Assembly: GCA_023078555.1 (NCBI GenBank) | Contig: CM041196.1 | Coordinates: 9,628,985 to 9,692,984, forward strand | Reading direction: 5' to 3' | Source of the DNA: Ulva prolifera | Lineage: Eukaryota; Chlorophyta; Ulvophyceae; Ulvales; Ulvaceae | DNA: 64,000 bases | Shown here: piece by piece, positions 12,301 to 24,769 of the stretch | Layout of the letters: each line of letters begins with the position of its first letter | Numbering within the stretch: position 1 is the first letter of the stretch | Position numbers and translations under genes: made by a program | The notes under the pieces: model-generated | Seen by the model: the letters and a program-made list of their open reading frames with translations, nothing else | Databases searched by the model: none | What the model was told of the DNA's origin: nothing

Positions 12301-15300
12301 CGACCAGCGGGGACGCCGCCAGCGCCGGCGGCGCCTCGGCCGCTGCCGTCGCGTGGAGCGTGGCTGCCGCTGCAGCCACAGCCGGGCCAAGCGCTCCCTG
12401 CGCGCATGCATGCCGCGTCACCACGGGTTCACCGCGACCTGACCGCAGCTTGCGCACCTCCGGCGGGACCCAGGACATGCAGGTGCCCCAGTTGCTGTGG
12501 AAGGCGACAGAACTGTGTACACATATTTTTCGTTAGACGCATTATAAGGCCAACGCCACAGCCGAAGCGAGGTGCGGCCGAGTCAGAGGGCACAGGCACC
12601 ACACCGGCATGCTGTCGAGGGCGCCGACGACCGGGGAGGCCTCCCCGGAGTCCGTGTCCCAGCGCGTGCCCTGCGCAGTCGCGAGCGCCCGCAGCCGCGC
12701 CTCCACGGCCGCCGGCGGCTCCTGCCCGAGGCCGATGCCCACCGCCTGGTCCATCACGCGCTCCAGGTCCGCCCCGACCGAGGGGTCCTTCATCTCCCCT
12801 GCAGCACAACCCGCCACACCATCTGCACCAGCTGCACCCTCGCCCCGGGGGTTGAGGCGGATGTGGCGCAGGGGCTGCACCCTCACCCCGCCGACTGCGG
12901 CGGCCACATATAATGGTCACTGGCAGCCCCCCCCTCCCGAAACCGCCCCCCGGTGCACAACGTCACGCAGCACAGCACACAGCAAAGCACACAAACGTGT
13001 GTTGCAGGGCAGGAAATGCAAGGCACCTTGATCTTGCTGCGCACAGGCTGCCACCACAGCGCCGTGGCAACCAGCCCCGAGCACCACAGCCGCATGGGCA
13101 CGCACGCACACACCGGTCCATGCTTGCACAGCGATGTGTGATGGCATCGGGTTGCAGGGGGGCGCAGCGCACCGGTGAGCATGATCGGCGGTAGCTCCAG
13201 CCCGATCATCGCCGCATCGTCCACCGCCTGCCCCGCGTATCGGTCCCCAGCGCCCCCGATAAACCCCCGGCACGGCGGCGCGCCGCAGTGGCACTTTGTC
13301 GGGCGGTCGCCGAATCGGTCAAAGTTGTAGTCAAACTGCACCTCGGCGCCGCGGGGGATGGCCCGTGTCGCGAAGAACCCGATCTTGAGCTCCCCCTTCA
13401 CCATCCACTTCTGCGTCTCGCAGTTGGGCTCGCAGGAGTGGTTGATGAAGCGCGCCTGGTTGCCGCGGCGGCAGGCGTCGACAACCTGCATGCATGCGGG
13501 ACGTGTGGAGAGATGCTGTGTCGATGCGCGGAACCGTGGCGGCGCGGGAGGCATGGGGGCCGGTGCTGGCCGCGTCTGGAGCGCCTGTGGCAAATAGACA
13601 CGGCCGATCGGATGCGTGCAGCCGGGCACTCCCGGCGAATGCGTGCAGACAAGCACTCCCGGCGAATGCATGCAGACTAAGCACTCCCGGCGCATGCGTG
13701 CAGACAAGGGCTCCCACCTGACCAGGTACGCCCGTCACGGTCGTCAAACACCAGCAACCACACCCCCGACTCTTCCATGCAGACAACCAGGTATGCTCTA
13801 CACGTGCACACGCTGACATGGCGATGAGGGCAGGGCACGAGGGCTGACTGCTTTACGGGCCTGTAGCCACCAGCTCTGAAGCCACAGGTGAGCCGTACGC
13901 CGCAGGCCGGATCGTGATACCGGCTACTCCACAACACACTGCTCGTGCGGCGCGGAGAAGTGTCTGCAGCGGCACGTTCGCGGAGCCCGGTGGCGCCACA
14001 GGCGCCCCTGCAAGGCTCCTCCGGCACCAGAGCACACTGAGTCGGCGCTGTCAACTGTTGCTGGCGGCTCCGCACCACTCATGCAGGCCCCGCCAAACGA
14101 CAGTGCCCCGCAGCACAGCGGCTGCTGGCCGCCATCGCAGCACGCCTGCACTGCATCCCCCCCCCCCCCCCCCCCCCCCCCTTCCGCATGGACCAGCAAG
14201 GCTCCCCGCCTCGTGACAATGCCCCAAATGGATACGCACCTCCCCGTTCCCGATGTTCATGAAGTAGTAGTGCCGCTGACCGACCGAGAAGTAGTAGTCC
14301 TTGCGCCGCAGGTACTCCTCCTCATCGAGCACCTCCCCGACGTACTCCACGATGAAGTCCCCCTTCTTGATCGCCTCCTTCGCAAAAAGGCCCATGCCTT
14401 TGAGGCCTGCGCGGCGGACCTCGAAGCGCGCGTACTGCCGCCGCTGGAAGCGCTGGTTGCGGCACTCCTTCCCGCAGTCGCAGAAGCCCGCGACGCACTC
14501 GATGTTGAGCATGCCGTTGAGGCAGTCGTCGTGCTGGCACGAGACGCCGCCGGCGCTGGCGGGTTTGCACTGGCACACCATGACATCGTCCTCGTAGAGC
14601 TTCTTGGGCTTGCGGTGCGTGTAGATGTTGTCCCTGGAGGGCAGCATACTGTGGGGTGGCCGCCGTTGTGCTGGGTGAGGTGTGCTTTGTTCTCTTTACA
14701 CCAGCCCAATGCGTTGTAGAACTAATCGTGTGGTAGTGATGTTATGATTTGCACATGGGACAGGCTCCTGGATTGAGAGATTGCAACCACTACGCTGGAG
14801 ACGTCAGCGGAGACAGAAGCCAGCACTGCACCACATGAGAGCGAGATAGATATGCACATAATAACACCAGGATTGAGGATCTGCGTGTAACCGTGGATCA
14901 AGTGTGACACTGTTGATCATTTGGCCTTGGAAGGGGGGGGGGCATGATTACAGATTGAACTGCTGCGCATAGCCCGAACAAGTATCCGCACATGCTGACT
15001 AAAACAGAACGAGATTTTGACACAAAAGCTACGTTCGGATTGCAAGGACCCACTTGACATGTCGTCGACTGGAGTGGGGATAAGTCATGGGCAAAGGTGA
15101 ACCACATCAGCCAGCTACAGGTACATTTCGTGAAGAACGAGAATAATTACCATAAACCATACACCAGTTCAGTCATGGGCGCATGAGAGGAATTACATGC
15201 ACAACGACGTCCATTATTCTCGGGCATGGATCATCGGGGCGAAATTCGCGTACACACCGTTGCCACAGAAAACTCAGCGGAAGCCATACAGCTCACAAGG

Positions 15301-15802
15301 ACAACTCTGATGATGCAGCAGGCTCATCGTGCGGGCGCGAGCACATGGTCCGCAAGCAGGTGCGAGGGCGATGGTGGTGTACGAGGGACCGTCCAGACGA
15401 GGTGAAATGTCGCACGCAAATAGACAGCAACACATACGCGACAGCTGCGAAGTTGCCACATTATGCGGGAAAGATGGCGTGAATACAGTACCGTATCAGT
15501 TGCCATATATGAGGACGACTCTTTCGTTTCCATCTTTCATGTGCCAGCGTCTCGAGTGCACGTCCTCGGTCAATTTCATCATTAGATAGCTCCTGAGGGA
15601 CGTTGCAGCTGTTGTGCAGCGCATCGGGGTTGTCTTCGCAGTACCAGTTGTCGTCATCGTCAAGTGCCTCCACCAGGCTTTCGCCCACCCGTCTCCATTT
15701 GCGGCATCTATCACACTGGACCCAGTTATCGGCTTGAGCCGAATTAAGCTTTTGAGCAGGGTGTTGGCTGCCGGCCATAGTGCCTCCCGCTGGCGAGGCC
15801 AT
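9331..15802 (-). CDS. ASHH2: ASHH2/SDG8-type histone H3K36 methyltransferase (CW-AWS-SET-postSET)
   Basis: Eight exons join in phase: 15802-15492, 14648-14240, 13485-13173, 12798-12600, 12512-12161, 11923-11341, 10777-10602 and 10359-9331, giving 1123 aa. Residues 27-70 are a CW zinc finger (C30, C33, C55, C66; W27, W36). Residues 126-170 are a Cys-rich AWS domain. The SET domain follows with YVGEV, N255-H-S-C-E-P-N261 and FDY293, then a post-SET CxCxxxxC (C305, C307, C312). The middle is Ala/Pro-rich with basic patches (KRKRSQ, KRRKRM). The last exon begins with a helical domain (LTKQKELMRRGLLTQLQ and on), resembling the TFIIS-N/LW-like region that ASHH2 relatives carry near the C-terminus. 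The CW-then-SET order is that of plant SDG8, which methylates H3K36 on transcribed chromatin. The exon 4/5 boundary is the least certain, because another donor at 12605 exists. Confidence 0.91.
13626..13707. repeat. 27-28 bp tandem repeat x3 in SET-gene intron 2
   Basis: Three adjacent units start with GCACTCCCGGCG and end with TGCAGAC(T)AA, at 13626-13652, 13653-13680 and 13681-13707. They differ at a few positions. They lie in intron 2, within about 140 nt of the acceptor of SET exon 3. Confidence 0.85.
14157..14181. repeat. Uninterrupted run of 25 C (G25 in the transcript)
   Basis: Twenty-five C in a row on the plus strand, inside intron 2 of the minus-strand SET gene, so the pre-mRNA would carry G25. 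The length may vary between reads or individuals. Confidence 0.9.
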
Positions 15803-18800
15803 CGCGTAGTGGTCTGTGCGCTCGAACTGGCACACGTAAATTCTACAGCAACTTCACGACCAACCTTCACATCAAATTTCGCAATGTGTTTATGTTGGGG
15901 CAGAACTCAATAGCATCTCTCATCAGCTATCTCAACGGGCAGGAATGTCACAAATTGTGAGCGATTTAGGCATTCGGGATGGGAACAGAATTGCGACTTT
16001 CGGAATACGAAACATCGGCTCAGACCACTCCTCATCGTATTGGACATTATTCCGTCCAGGCAACCGTGCGTTTCCGGGGCGTACTGTTTTTTGGCTCGGA
16101 TCTCGAAGTTAATCTCGACAGGCATGGGCGTGGAGCACAGGCGCGAGCGGTAGCGTGGCGTAGGCACTTCGCCGCCGACCGACCTTTCGAGCGGGTGCCC
16201 CACGCCACGGAAGGCAGTCGCCGCGTATAAGCAAGCAAGCACATTCAGGCGCAAAACAACGCAGACATAGCTCACAAATAAGAGTCGCCGTTACAATCTG
16301 TGATCAATGCGTGCAGAGCAGGTGGTCATTCGGTCGAACGGTCACCCCGGCTGTGATTCCTGCAGCCTCATGGCTGCAGCCACAGTCCAGTCCAGCAGCA
16401 TGTCGTGGGCATTCTGTGGATTGAATCAAAATCATACTGAACCATCGAATGTCGATCCTCGTGGCCACAACTGGCACACTGACCATGTGGGGAATGTTGA
16501 CCTAGCCTGCGGCCTGGGAGCTTTCAGGGCACATTCACCAGAACCTGCGCATCTCTGACTTTGTGCTTGTTATGCCATGCACAAATCAAAGGTATGTCAG
16601 CAGTTGTACACATCTCAGCAGGTAGCTGCAGCACAGCTGCAGGACAGTGTGTAGGGAGCTAGGGAGCTGTGCATGGACATATGTGCACACGTGCCAAAGG
16701 GTTACCCATGGCTTCCCACACCTTGCAGCACCCAATTTGACTGGATCCCTGGCGGCCAGCCGTTTCTGTCCGGCATTTGTGGTCATTGGTGGCCTGGTCA
16801 CCTTGATCATTGCATAACCGAAGCACTTGACCTCTGAGCTGGCTTCTGTGTAGCATGCTCAAAGCAAGAGTATGTGTGTCAACACGTCGAGTGCGGCGCA
16901 CCAGTCAGTTCTAGCGTTTTAGTGCTGGGAGTGTGGGGCATACAAGGGTCACTGGAGCTGGCTCCACTTTCGAACAGCACATGTCTGACCAGCAACGGTG
17001 CAGCGTGTGAAGCAAACCTGTGCCACCTGCTGCAGGCTATGCAAGTGAAGATGTTCTAATCTGCTGCACCTGCTGGGGCTGCATACATGCAAGGTTGAAT
17101 ATGTGCCTGCATGCAGACTGTGAAGGTATTACATCAGCCAGCATTTGTGGTAATTTTCCTATGACTGCCTACCAAACACCCCAGGCCCCAGGCAAGCTCC
17201 AGACTCTGCATTACAAGGCATTGGGAGTGTTCAGCCTATGCACACATGGTCCCCCACCTGCCTCTGGGCCTTCGTCACTGCAGAACCTGGCCATATCCTC
17301 ACTGAGCCATCTGCTAGGGACTGTGCAGCACCTGGACCGTGGCCTTGAACATTTGCCATGCTCCGCGGCTGCACCTGCCGTGGTCCATGCCCCTCAGGCC
17401 GCACCGATCCCCATGCATGCGGACAGCCTCCTACACCCGTATCAGGAGGGCGTGGGTTCGATTCTGCGTGCGCTTTGGGGAATCGAAACGGCCGTATGTG
17501 ACCACCTCGCTTAGCACAGGAGGAGGCCCTGTGAGTTGCGGACGGTCGTCCGAGGGGGGTTTCCAGGTGGTTTACCCCTTCGGCATATGTGGTCCTGTTA
17601 ATTCGGAGTTGCCAATGTCCAATAGGAAACGGCTCAGTAAATTCAGATTTACTTTACACTCAGTTGTGTGGGACGTAGCCTGCCTCGACAGAACTCCGCC
17701 CCTAGCCCCCGGCATTCTCTCCGCAATGACGCTCACATGCATTTCGCTCTGTTCTGTTTCTAAGTGGCACTGCAGCAAGCACCATCGACGCGAGCCGTGG
17801 CTCAGGCGACGGGGCTCTGCAGATGCAACCGCCAAACACCAAGACCGTCTCGCCGCGGCCCACGTCGCTGCGCCCGGCGCATTCCATGCCGCAGGCGTCA
17901 CACAGCAGGTGTAGCGGGTGCGCCGCAGCAGTCGGGGGGCTGGTCGGCTGCAGGGTGTGCTACACGGACGGTGTCGGAGAGGCAGGCAGCTCTACAAGAA
18001 TCATGCGCACAAGAGCAGCAACAGTCGACGGCCTCCAATAATCCCTTCAGCATCGCCGGCGCGGTACTACGTGAGCTGCTGCAGTTTCCTCCGCACCACT
18101 CCGGCGTCTCTCGCCTCCGCGCCTCCTCAGCATCTCTGCCACCTCAGCGTCTCTGCCACCTCGAGATCTCCGCTGCCGCAGGCGTCCCCGCGTGCCGTGC
18201 CCACACCCACAGGTGCCTCGACCAGCATCTGGAGTTTGGATATCGTGCACCCAAGCCACCCAGCGCCCGCGGCTGCGGCCGTGCTGACGCCCCTCGCGGC
18301 GTGAGTCGTTGCTGCATTTCCACCCCCGGCATCACATGTACCTGCGGCGAGGCGCTGGCGCAGGCGAACAGACGCATCATGCGTTGGCATGGTGCTGCGC
18401 GATCACACTCAGCGGAATTTGCTATGCATGGGGAGATTGCCGGGGCCTGCGCTTGCCCCGAAGCCTTCACCATTCAAATCAGGGACCTGGAGTACCCTTC
18501 ACATCCCGTGCCGCTGCTTGCATTCTCGCACGACATCCAGATTTACTCGACTGTGTTTCTCCAGGGCTGCAGTCACCCGGCCGCCGCGTCTGCTGCGGGG
18601 TCGACAGCAGGGTTGGGTGGTCAGGCCGGATCACATAGAACGGTTCCAGATATCTAGGTCCATCGTGTGGATGGCAGCCCTGGAAATGCTACAAGGCGCA
18701 AAATTGGTCGGCATGAGGACGGGCTTGTCTCGCTCTGGCATGTTGCTTGGGAGGGCGCAGGGGATTTGTGTCATTGTTGGATGCACCTTTCCGCTGTAGC

Positions 18801-19796
18801 TGGCAGTGGTGAGGCCCAGGAGGCACACAGTGGCCAGACAGGTGTGTTGGATGTTTGAGCTCTAGTGGTGCCTACTGGTACTACTAGTGGTGCCCACTGA
18901 TCATAGCGTCAAGGCTTCTTTCCACACTGGGGCTGATTCCTTGTCAGTTCAGAATTCAATTGAGCCAAGTCAGAAACTCCGTGCAAAGCCGGACTCACGG
19001 ATTCACCAGCTCTTCTGGCAACTGGTTGATCAATCCATCAGGACAAGATGAAGATAGCTTGCAAGCTCGAAATAAGAGTGACCAGCCTTATGTCGCACTT
19101 GGCTGCGAAGCCATGAGAAACAATACTTCACTGCTGATGCTGCTGTTCAACAGGAGATGCCACCAGTCAGTGCTGTCAAATTAATCACGTTCTTACCTGA
19201 AAGTTCACATGTGTCGTAACACAAGCCATGGGTCACTTCAACCTCCGCAGCTGTCACATGATGTCCAATTTTTGTTCAATTTCCAATCTTACATTCTGAT
19301 GTCCATGAGTGTGGTGTGCAAAAAAAATTGCGCAAGTAGTATCGAGCCCATCACGGACTGGTTAATTGGCGCTAGGTATTCACTACGTTTCATGGCCTTG
19401 ACACATATGGTGGCAGCCGGCCCATCCCGTGCAGCCAACGCATGCATGCTGAGCAATGCTGGTGCACACAATCAAGCATCGCAATGCATTGCTAGCACCC
19501 TCGGAAGCTCTAGAAATATACCAGGAGACCCACACGCTGCTATCACCTCTCGCCTTTGCACAGCAGTGACTGTTTTGAAGGGGTCCTGCAAGCTGCAGCG
19601 TCTAGTGAGCTGCGGAACGCCCACACCCAAGATGAAGCGGCGTCCTAAGGCTACAGCGAAAACATGGAAGAAGTCAAATTCGTGCGTGCTGCGTCATTCA
19701 TTAACGGGCGCTTGGACATCAGAATCAGATGCAGGGGACGGCTTGATTGTGCTCGTGGCAGGCGCTGCGGTGCGCCGGGTGCATACGATCACGCAG
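15803..19796. other. 4-kb region with no supportable gene
   Basis: Between the start of the SET gene and the first recognised exon of LRR gene A. Frames such as 17339-17914 and 17764-18657 (plus) have no recognisable domain. It holds a dispersed repeat copy (17582-17655) and a short degenerate TCTCTGCCACCTC repeat near 18133-18163. It presumably also holds the promoters of the flanking genes and unrecognised 5' exons of LRR gene A (for example in the open frame 19632-19796). Confidence 0.4.
17582..17655. repeat. Dispersed repeat, copy 1
   Basis: About 75 nt closely resembling 31779-31853. Shared blocks include TGTGGTCCYGTTAATTYGGAG and GGCTCWGTAAAT, in the same order and nearly the same spacing. 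Its origin is unknown. Confidence 0.55.
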
Positions 19797-22700
19797 GCAA
19801 TGGATGCATCTCTAGACATAGGAGTAGGCGTGGAGTACAGACTTCGCATGTCTGCGGAATCCTTTCGAGACTGGTCCAATGCCGTGGACGCGGGTAAGAC
19901 GTACATCAGCAATCTGCCTGTGGACGCATTAATTCGTGTGATAAAGGTACGTCCGACATTTACAGCAGAAGCCCCAAACTGAGTGTGCCTTATCAGCGGC
20001 AGGGTGTTGTATCTGGGCGCTCCGCGGAGCTCGCCAGCGCCATGCCAAGGCCAGCCTCGCCGCTCCTCTCTAAAGTCACCTCCCTCAGCCTGACCCACGT
20101 GACCGAAACCGTCATCCCTCGTGCTTTACGAATTGCTCCTGACCGCATGCGTCAGCGACGCGGCACAACCAATGCATGGACACCTCCCCCGCCGCAGGCG
20201 CACCGGCGTACGCCCCGCCACGCTGCAACGAAGCCCGTCGCTGCCTGCGATATGGAAACTGGACCGCGAATGCCATGGTAATGATTAGTGCTTTGCTTGA
20301 AGGCTGTTCATAAGTGCCGAGCAACCTGGGTAGACTTCCCGGTGTTAACTAGCGCATGCAGCTTGACATGATCTGCTAGCGAAGAACGGAGAATTTAAGC
20401 TTGGTTGAATAAATGAACTTATTGTGATTTAGTGTTTCCGGTGAACAAGCCAGCGCTGGACAACGGCAAGAATCTTTCACGCGAACGTCAACAATAGCCA
20501 GCCAGCCAACTGCTCCCCGCCTGAAACGTTTCGTTAAACAGCTGGCAGCGGATCAGACGATTGAACATGGACGAAGAGCATTTACTGATCGTTGATGATC
20601 GTACTTCGCAGGTGCGACCATTTCCCACGTCGGCAGCACGAGTACCGCCATCAGCCTCAACTGGGATCAGGCTCTTATCGCCTGACAACACTTGCAACAA
20701 TTAAGTAAATTTGCGTCGCGAGCACAGCCGCGATCCGGTGATTATAACAAATGGTCACGCTTGTTACCCAGCACACTACGAACCTGAACAAACCTTCCGA
20801 CAGATCAGAGTACATTTCAGAACAGCAAGCAGCTGCAGCAGCAGAGGACTGCGAAAAGATCCACACAGGCCAACAGAAACCAGGCTGCAAAGGTGCCGAA
20901 TCAGACGACAGTTCAGAACAGCGAGCCAACGAGACCACCCACGCTGCAGCAAAATCTCCAGCCACAATATCAAATGACGCAGCTGGCAGCAGATGGCCAG
21001 ATATACCAGGCCCAGATGCTACAATATGAGCAGTGGCAGCTACAGCAGCAACTGCACCTGCAGAGATTGCAGCCACAACAGCAACAGCAGTATCAGCAGC
21101 TACAACTGCTGCATCAAATGCAGCCACAACAGCAACAGCAGTATCAGCAGCTACAACTGCTGCATCAAATGCAGCCACAACAGCAACAGCAGTATCAGCA
21201 GCTACAACCGCTGCATCAAATGCAGCCACAACAGCTGCATCAACCATTTCAGCAGCAGCGGCTCCGTGAGCTTTAGCAGCTGCCTCAGCTACAGCTACAA
21301 GAGTTGCAACAGAAACCTTGATGACGTCAGCTACCATTCCTGTTGCCATTATACATTTCTTTGAGGCATTTGCAGCTGGCTGGCGTGGACAACAGCCCAG
21401 GCATGCTCGTTAGGCTCGGCTCCCGCACACTTGTCTGCCCAGGCAAGTGAGGCAAGGTTCAATTATTATTTTCAAAAACTAGGTGGTGTATCATTGTGTA
21501 TGAGTGTTAGGTGTGAGTGTGTCGCTTGTCAGATTTTTAATGTGTTCCCAAAAGCGTGCCTTGCGTGATAGAACATGGCTTGTAAGAAATTGAGCAGCAC
21601 ACCCCTAATGCTGGCTAAATTATTCTTCTCGTCTGGCACTGAACTGCAGCTGATTGCTGATTTCTGGCTGCTTTGCGTTCAGCCCTGATTATTACGCAAC
21701 AGCTGAGCAGGTCTCTGCAGTGGATTATTGCCAACGTCCGAAGACACTGCAGTGCTGGCAAGCAAGCACACCCACACTACGCTAAAAAAACATTTTGAAT
21801 CAGAGCTTGCGTTGCTGCTCAGCTGTAGGCCAGCCAAGGCAGCTCGCAGAGACACGCTTTTGGCGAAAGGCACTTTGTTTTGCAGCGGGCTGCCCCACAT
21901 CGTAGGCATGCATGCATCGCAGCGCTGCCTCTTTGAACGCTTTTCAAGCTCTTTGTTGTGGAACGCCAGACAGCAGTCGTTCGTCTTCACGGTGCATGGC
22001 TGGGCAGTTGCGGTGACTGCTTGTGGCAGGCGTCATATCCGCCTACAGGCGGTCGTCATATGCGCATAACACGCCCACCCACGTGGGGTGGCGTGACCTG
22101 AGGGAGGTGTACCTAAAAATGACCAGCCTCGCCACATATGTTGATCAAGCTGCGTACGCGGCTGCAGTTGCAGGCCTTGTATGATGCACATGTAAGGATG
22201 CTTGTAGTTGAAGTAGTACCTGGATCGGATGATGCACCCTGTGCCGTTCATGTCCTTGCTTTCACAGCCGACCATGGACGCGACCCGCGGGCCCTTGCCG
22301 GAGCTCCCACCTTGCACTGTTGCCGGTAAATGCCAATTGTAGCACTCAGCTTTGGGGGTGCTGCCCTGGGTATGTTAGGCCGTGCACGGTTTCACGAAGC
22401 CACTGCGATACAGAAAATGTTCTTTAAAGGCCGTGACAACATTCATGCATACGCAGGCTGCTGACGAGTTCGATGACAAGCGGACGATCAAGGATGTATG
22501 CTATGCAATCAAAGACGATATTAGCAAAGGTCTGGCCGCCAGCCTTCCCACCTCGGCTCCCAGTCTGGATCTGGAGGGTAAATTCAAAGCAGGAACTTAC
22601 TACTGGGCACTCAAGGTGTGGCGTCAACAACATTGAAAGCGACTGTCCCATGAGCCGGAGTGGATGTCTTACTGCATCCGTTGAACTCAGCAGTAGGACA

Positions 22701-24700
22701 ACAAGTTGTTCATGTCCAGAGTAATCCTGCTTCATGAGAGACTTGTCCCGACCTTGACAATCAACGCTCCCTTTTATTCCACACAGGTTCTGCTGGCACT
22801 CCCGCGTGAGGTCTGCATCACGATACTAAGGTCAGCACTTGGTGAGAGGCTACAAATACAGAAGTACCAGGCAGGTAGCATTGACTGTGCGTTCCCCGAG
22901 TTGGCGATCCTGCCCCGGAAGCTCCAAGCCACCGCTGTGCGAGCATGCGCCCCAGGCATCGACGCCCAGCTGACATGGTCCATCTGCTTAACCCCCTCAG
23001 ACCTCTCTCGGGCTCGCCACATCATCTGCTCCGCACTGTCCACCCTCACCTCGCTCACGACCATCTCGTTCAACCTCTCCACAGGCAAGTCTTCGGACCA
23101 GGGCACTCTAGACAGCCAGCAACGGGCAGCCCTTGACGCCATCATCAAATCCATCTGCTATCTACCATGCCTATCCAGCCTCTTTGTGAGCGAATCCGGC
23201 CTCGGCTGCACCGTCGTCTACCATTTCATCCGCTGCCTGCCTGCCGCTCAGGCGCTGGAGGTGCTGAAGCTCCAGAGCGACACTCTCTCGTACAGCGCAG
23301 CTGTCTGCTTCCACAACACGGGACACCTGCCCGAACTGCGCAGCTTGGCGATCAACGTCGCCTCCCACCTCACGCTCGCCACTGCCGACACCCTCGCCGC
23401 CGCCATCACGGCCGTGGCACCCAACCTCACCGGTCTCCACCTCAGCCACCCCTGCAACAGCCCACTCCTCGCGGCCTATTTCTTGACGCTGTACGCCAAG
23501 CCGCTGCGCAACAGGCTGCCACTGCGCGCCCTGACTCTGCGGCACCAGTACCCCCCGGGATCCGACCTCCCAACCCCAGGTATCATCTGTGGATACACGG
23601 CAGCAACCGTCCAGCCACAGCTTGCAACCATCGCACGGTTCACGGCGCTGGAAGACCTCGCCATCTACTCCAACACCTCGCAGCCGGGCTTCGGGCAGCA
23701 GCTGCTGGAGCACTGCACCGCCCTCACCGGCCTGACGCGGCTCTGCGTCTCCGGCGCCCTGACGGCCGCCTGCGCCGTGCCGTTCGGGGAGTTCCTCGCG
23801 GCCCGGCCGCTGCAGGAGCTGCAGGTGACTGGAACGCCGCAGCAGCGCGGCGACGCTGCCGCCGCGCGGCAGCGCCTGTGTGAGCTGCCGTGGCGCTACT
23901 GCGCAGCGCCGCTCGCCGGCATGCGGTTCCTCACGTCCCTGGACCTCTCTGACACGTGTGCTATAGCCGCAACCTCAGGGCAGGGTCTGGTACAGGCGCT
24001 CGGGAGGCTTCCAGCACTGGTGGTTTTCAAATGGGTCACGCTCCCGGCGCGGAGTCTCTCGCGCGCCGTCCCCACGCGGACCCTGCAGCTGCTGGCGCAC
24101 GCGATCCGGCACATCTACACGCTCCGCGAGCTGCACTTGTCCGACGCCGCGCTCGCGTTGCAGCTGGCGAGCAGTCTCCATAAGATGCGACGGCTGCGGA
24201 AGGTGGTGCTGTGTGGGCACATGCCGTGGCTGCACTGCCGGCGACGCCCCCGCTGCGTGATGGAGAATTTCGCGGCGCTCAGGGACCTGCGGCTGATCGG
24301 CTGCGGAGCCCCCGCAGACGCAATGGCCCGGTTCGCCCCAGTGCTGGCAGGGATGAGGTGCCTGCGGGCTCTCGTGCTGAGCTACCACAGGCTCGATGAG
24401 GAGGGCGCGTCGAAGCTCGCGGCGGCGCTGTGGCCCTCCAGGCCGCTCGGCGAGAAGCGGAGCCGGGAGAACGCGGGCGGCGGGCTGGCGCAGCTCTACC
24501 TCCTTGGGCTCGGTGGATGTGGGATGGACGCTGCGAAGCTGGGGGCGCTGTCGCCTGCACTGCATGGCCTTGCGGGCTGTCACCTACAGCAGGTGATGCT
24601 GTGGGGCAACGATGCGGAGGCGGCGGCGCGGGTCGCGATGAGCCTGCTGGAGGCCCACCCTGACCTTGTGATTGACTCTGTTGCCCCGGGGATGCTGTAG
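19797..24700 (+). CDS. LRR (RNI-like) protein, gene A of tandem pair
   Basis: Recognised exons are 19797-19946, 22457-22615 and 22787-24700, all joined by phase-0 introns, giving 740 aa with the N-terminus incomplete. The first two exons form a helical segment (LPVDALIRVIK|AADEFDDKRTIKD and on) resembling the C-terminal helices of BTB/SKP1-fold domains; this is a weak inference. The large last exon is a series of irregular leucine-rich repeats of the ribonuclease-inhibitor type (LEDLAIYSN, LTRLCVSGAL, LTSLDLSDT, LRELHLSDA, LRDLRLIGCG, LQQVMLWGN). Such proteins usually bind other proteins, for instance as substrate receptors of ubiquitin ligases. Gene B, 1.6 kb downstream, has the same exon plan and close sequence. 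The first intron here is 2.5 kb against 0.4 kb in gene B and contains a Q-rich tandem repeat. An earlier start within the open frame from 19209 or 19632 is possible. Confidence 0.84.
20893..21276 (+). CDS. Q-rich open frame with 17-residue repeats (doubtful gene)
   Basis: An open frame of 127 codons lies in the long first intron of LRR gene A. After about 50 residues it becomes a glutamine-rich array of a 17-residue unit (QPQQQQQYQQLQLLHQM), repeated three times with a partial fourth, and it ends shortly after. The composition is prion-like. All three plus frames and one minus frame (Ala/Val-rich) are open across the array, as happens with 51-bp units, so an open frame is weak evidence of coding. 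It could be an exon of an inserted element, an alternative LRR exon, or non-coding. I cannot assign a function. Confidence 0.27.
   Translation: MPNQTTVQNSEPTRPPTLQQNLQPQYQMTQLAADGQIYQAQMLQYEQWQLQQQLHLQRLQPQQQQQYQQLQLLHQMQPQQQQQYQQLQLLHQMQPQQQQQYQQLQPLHQMQPQQLHQPFQQQRLREL
21070..21231. repeat. 51-bp tandem repeat, 3 copies plus partial
   Basis: Units at 21070-21120, 21121-21171 and 21172-21222 begin CAGCCACAACAGCAACAGCA and end CTGCATCAAATG. The third differs by one visible base (T to C). A truncated fourth unit begins at 21223. The near-identity implies recent amplification. Confidence 0.92.
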
Positions 24701-24718
24701 ATCAACGCTGGAGTTGTC

Positions 24719-24769
24719 CCGGCGCACGGAGGCGTTGGGTTCAGAGGTGCCGGCGCACGGAGGTGTTGG
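24719..24769. repeat. 20-bp direct repeat after LRR gene A
   Basis: CCGGCGCACGGAGGYGTTGG occurs at 24719-24738 and 24750-24769 (31-bp period), starting 19 nt after the stop codon, so it lies in the probable 3' UTR. Confidence 0.8.

Noticed and set aside
17455..17466. GGTTCGATTCT resembling a tRNA B box
   Set aside because: No matching T-stem, anticodon stem or acceptor stem could be folded around it.
20675..21349. 224-codon Ala/Val-rich minus-strand frame
   Set aside because: It is the complement of the CAG-rich 51-bp repeat array; multi-frame openness comes from the repeat length being divisible by three.
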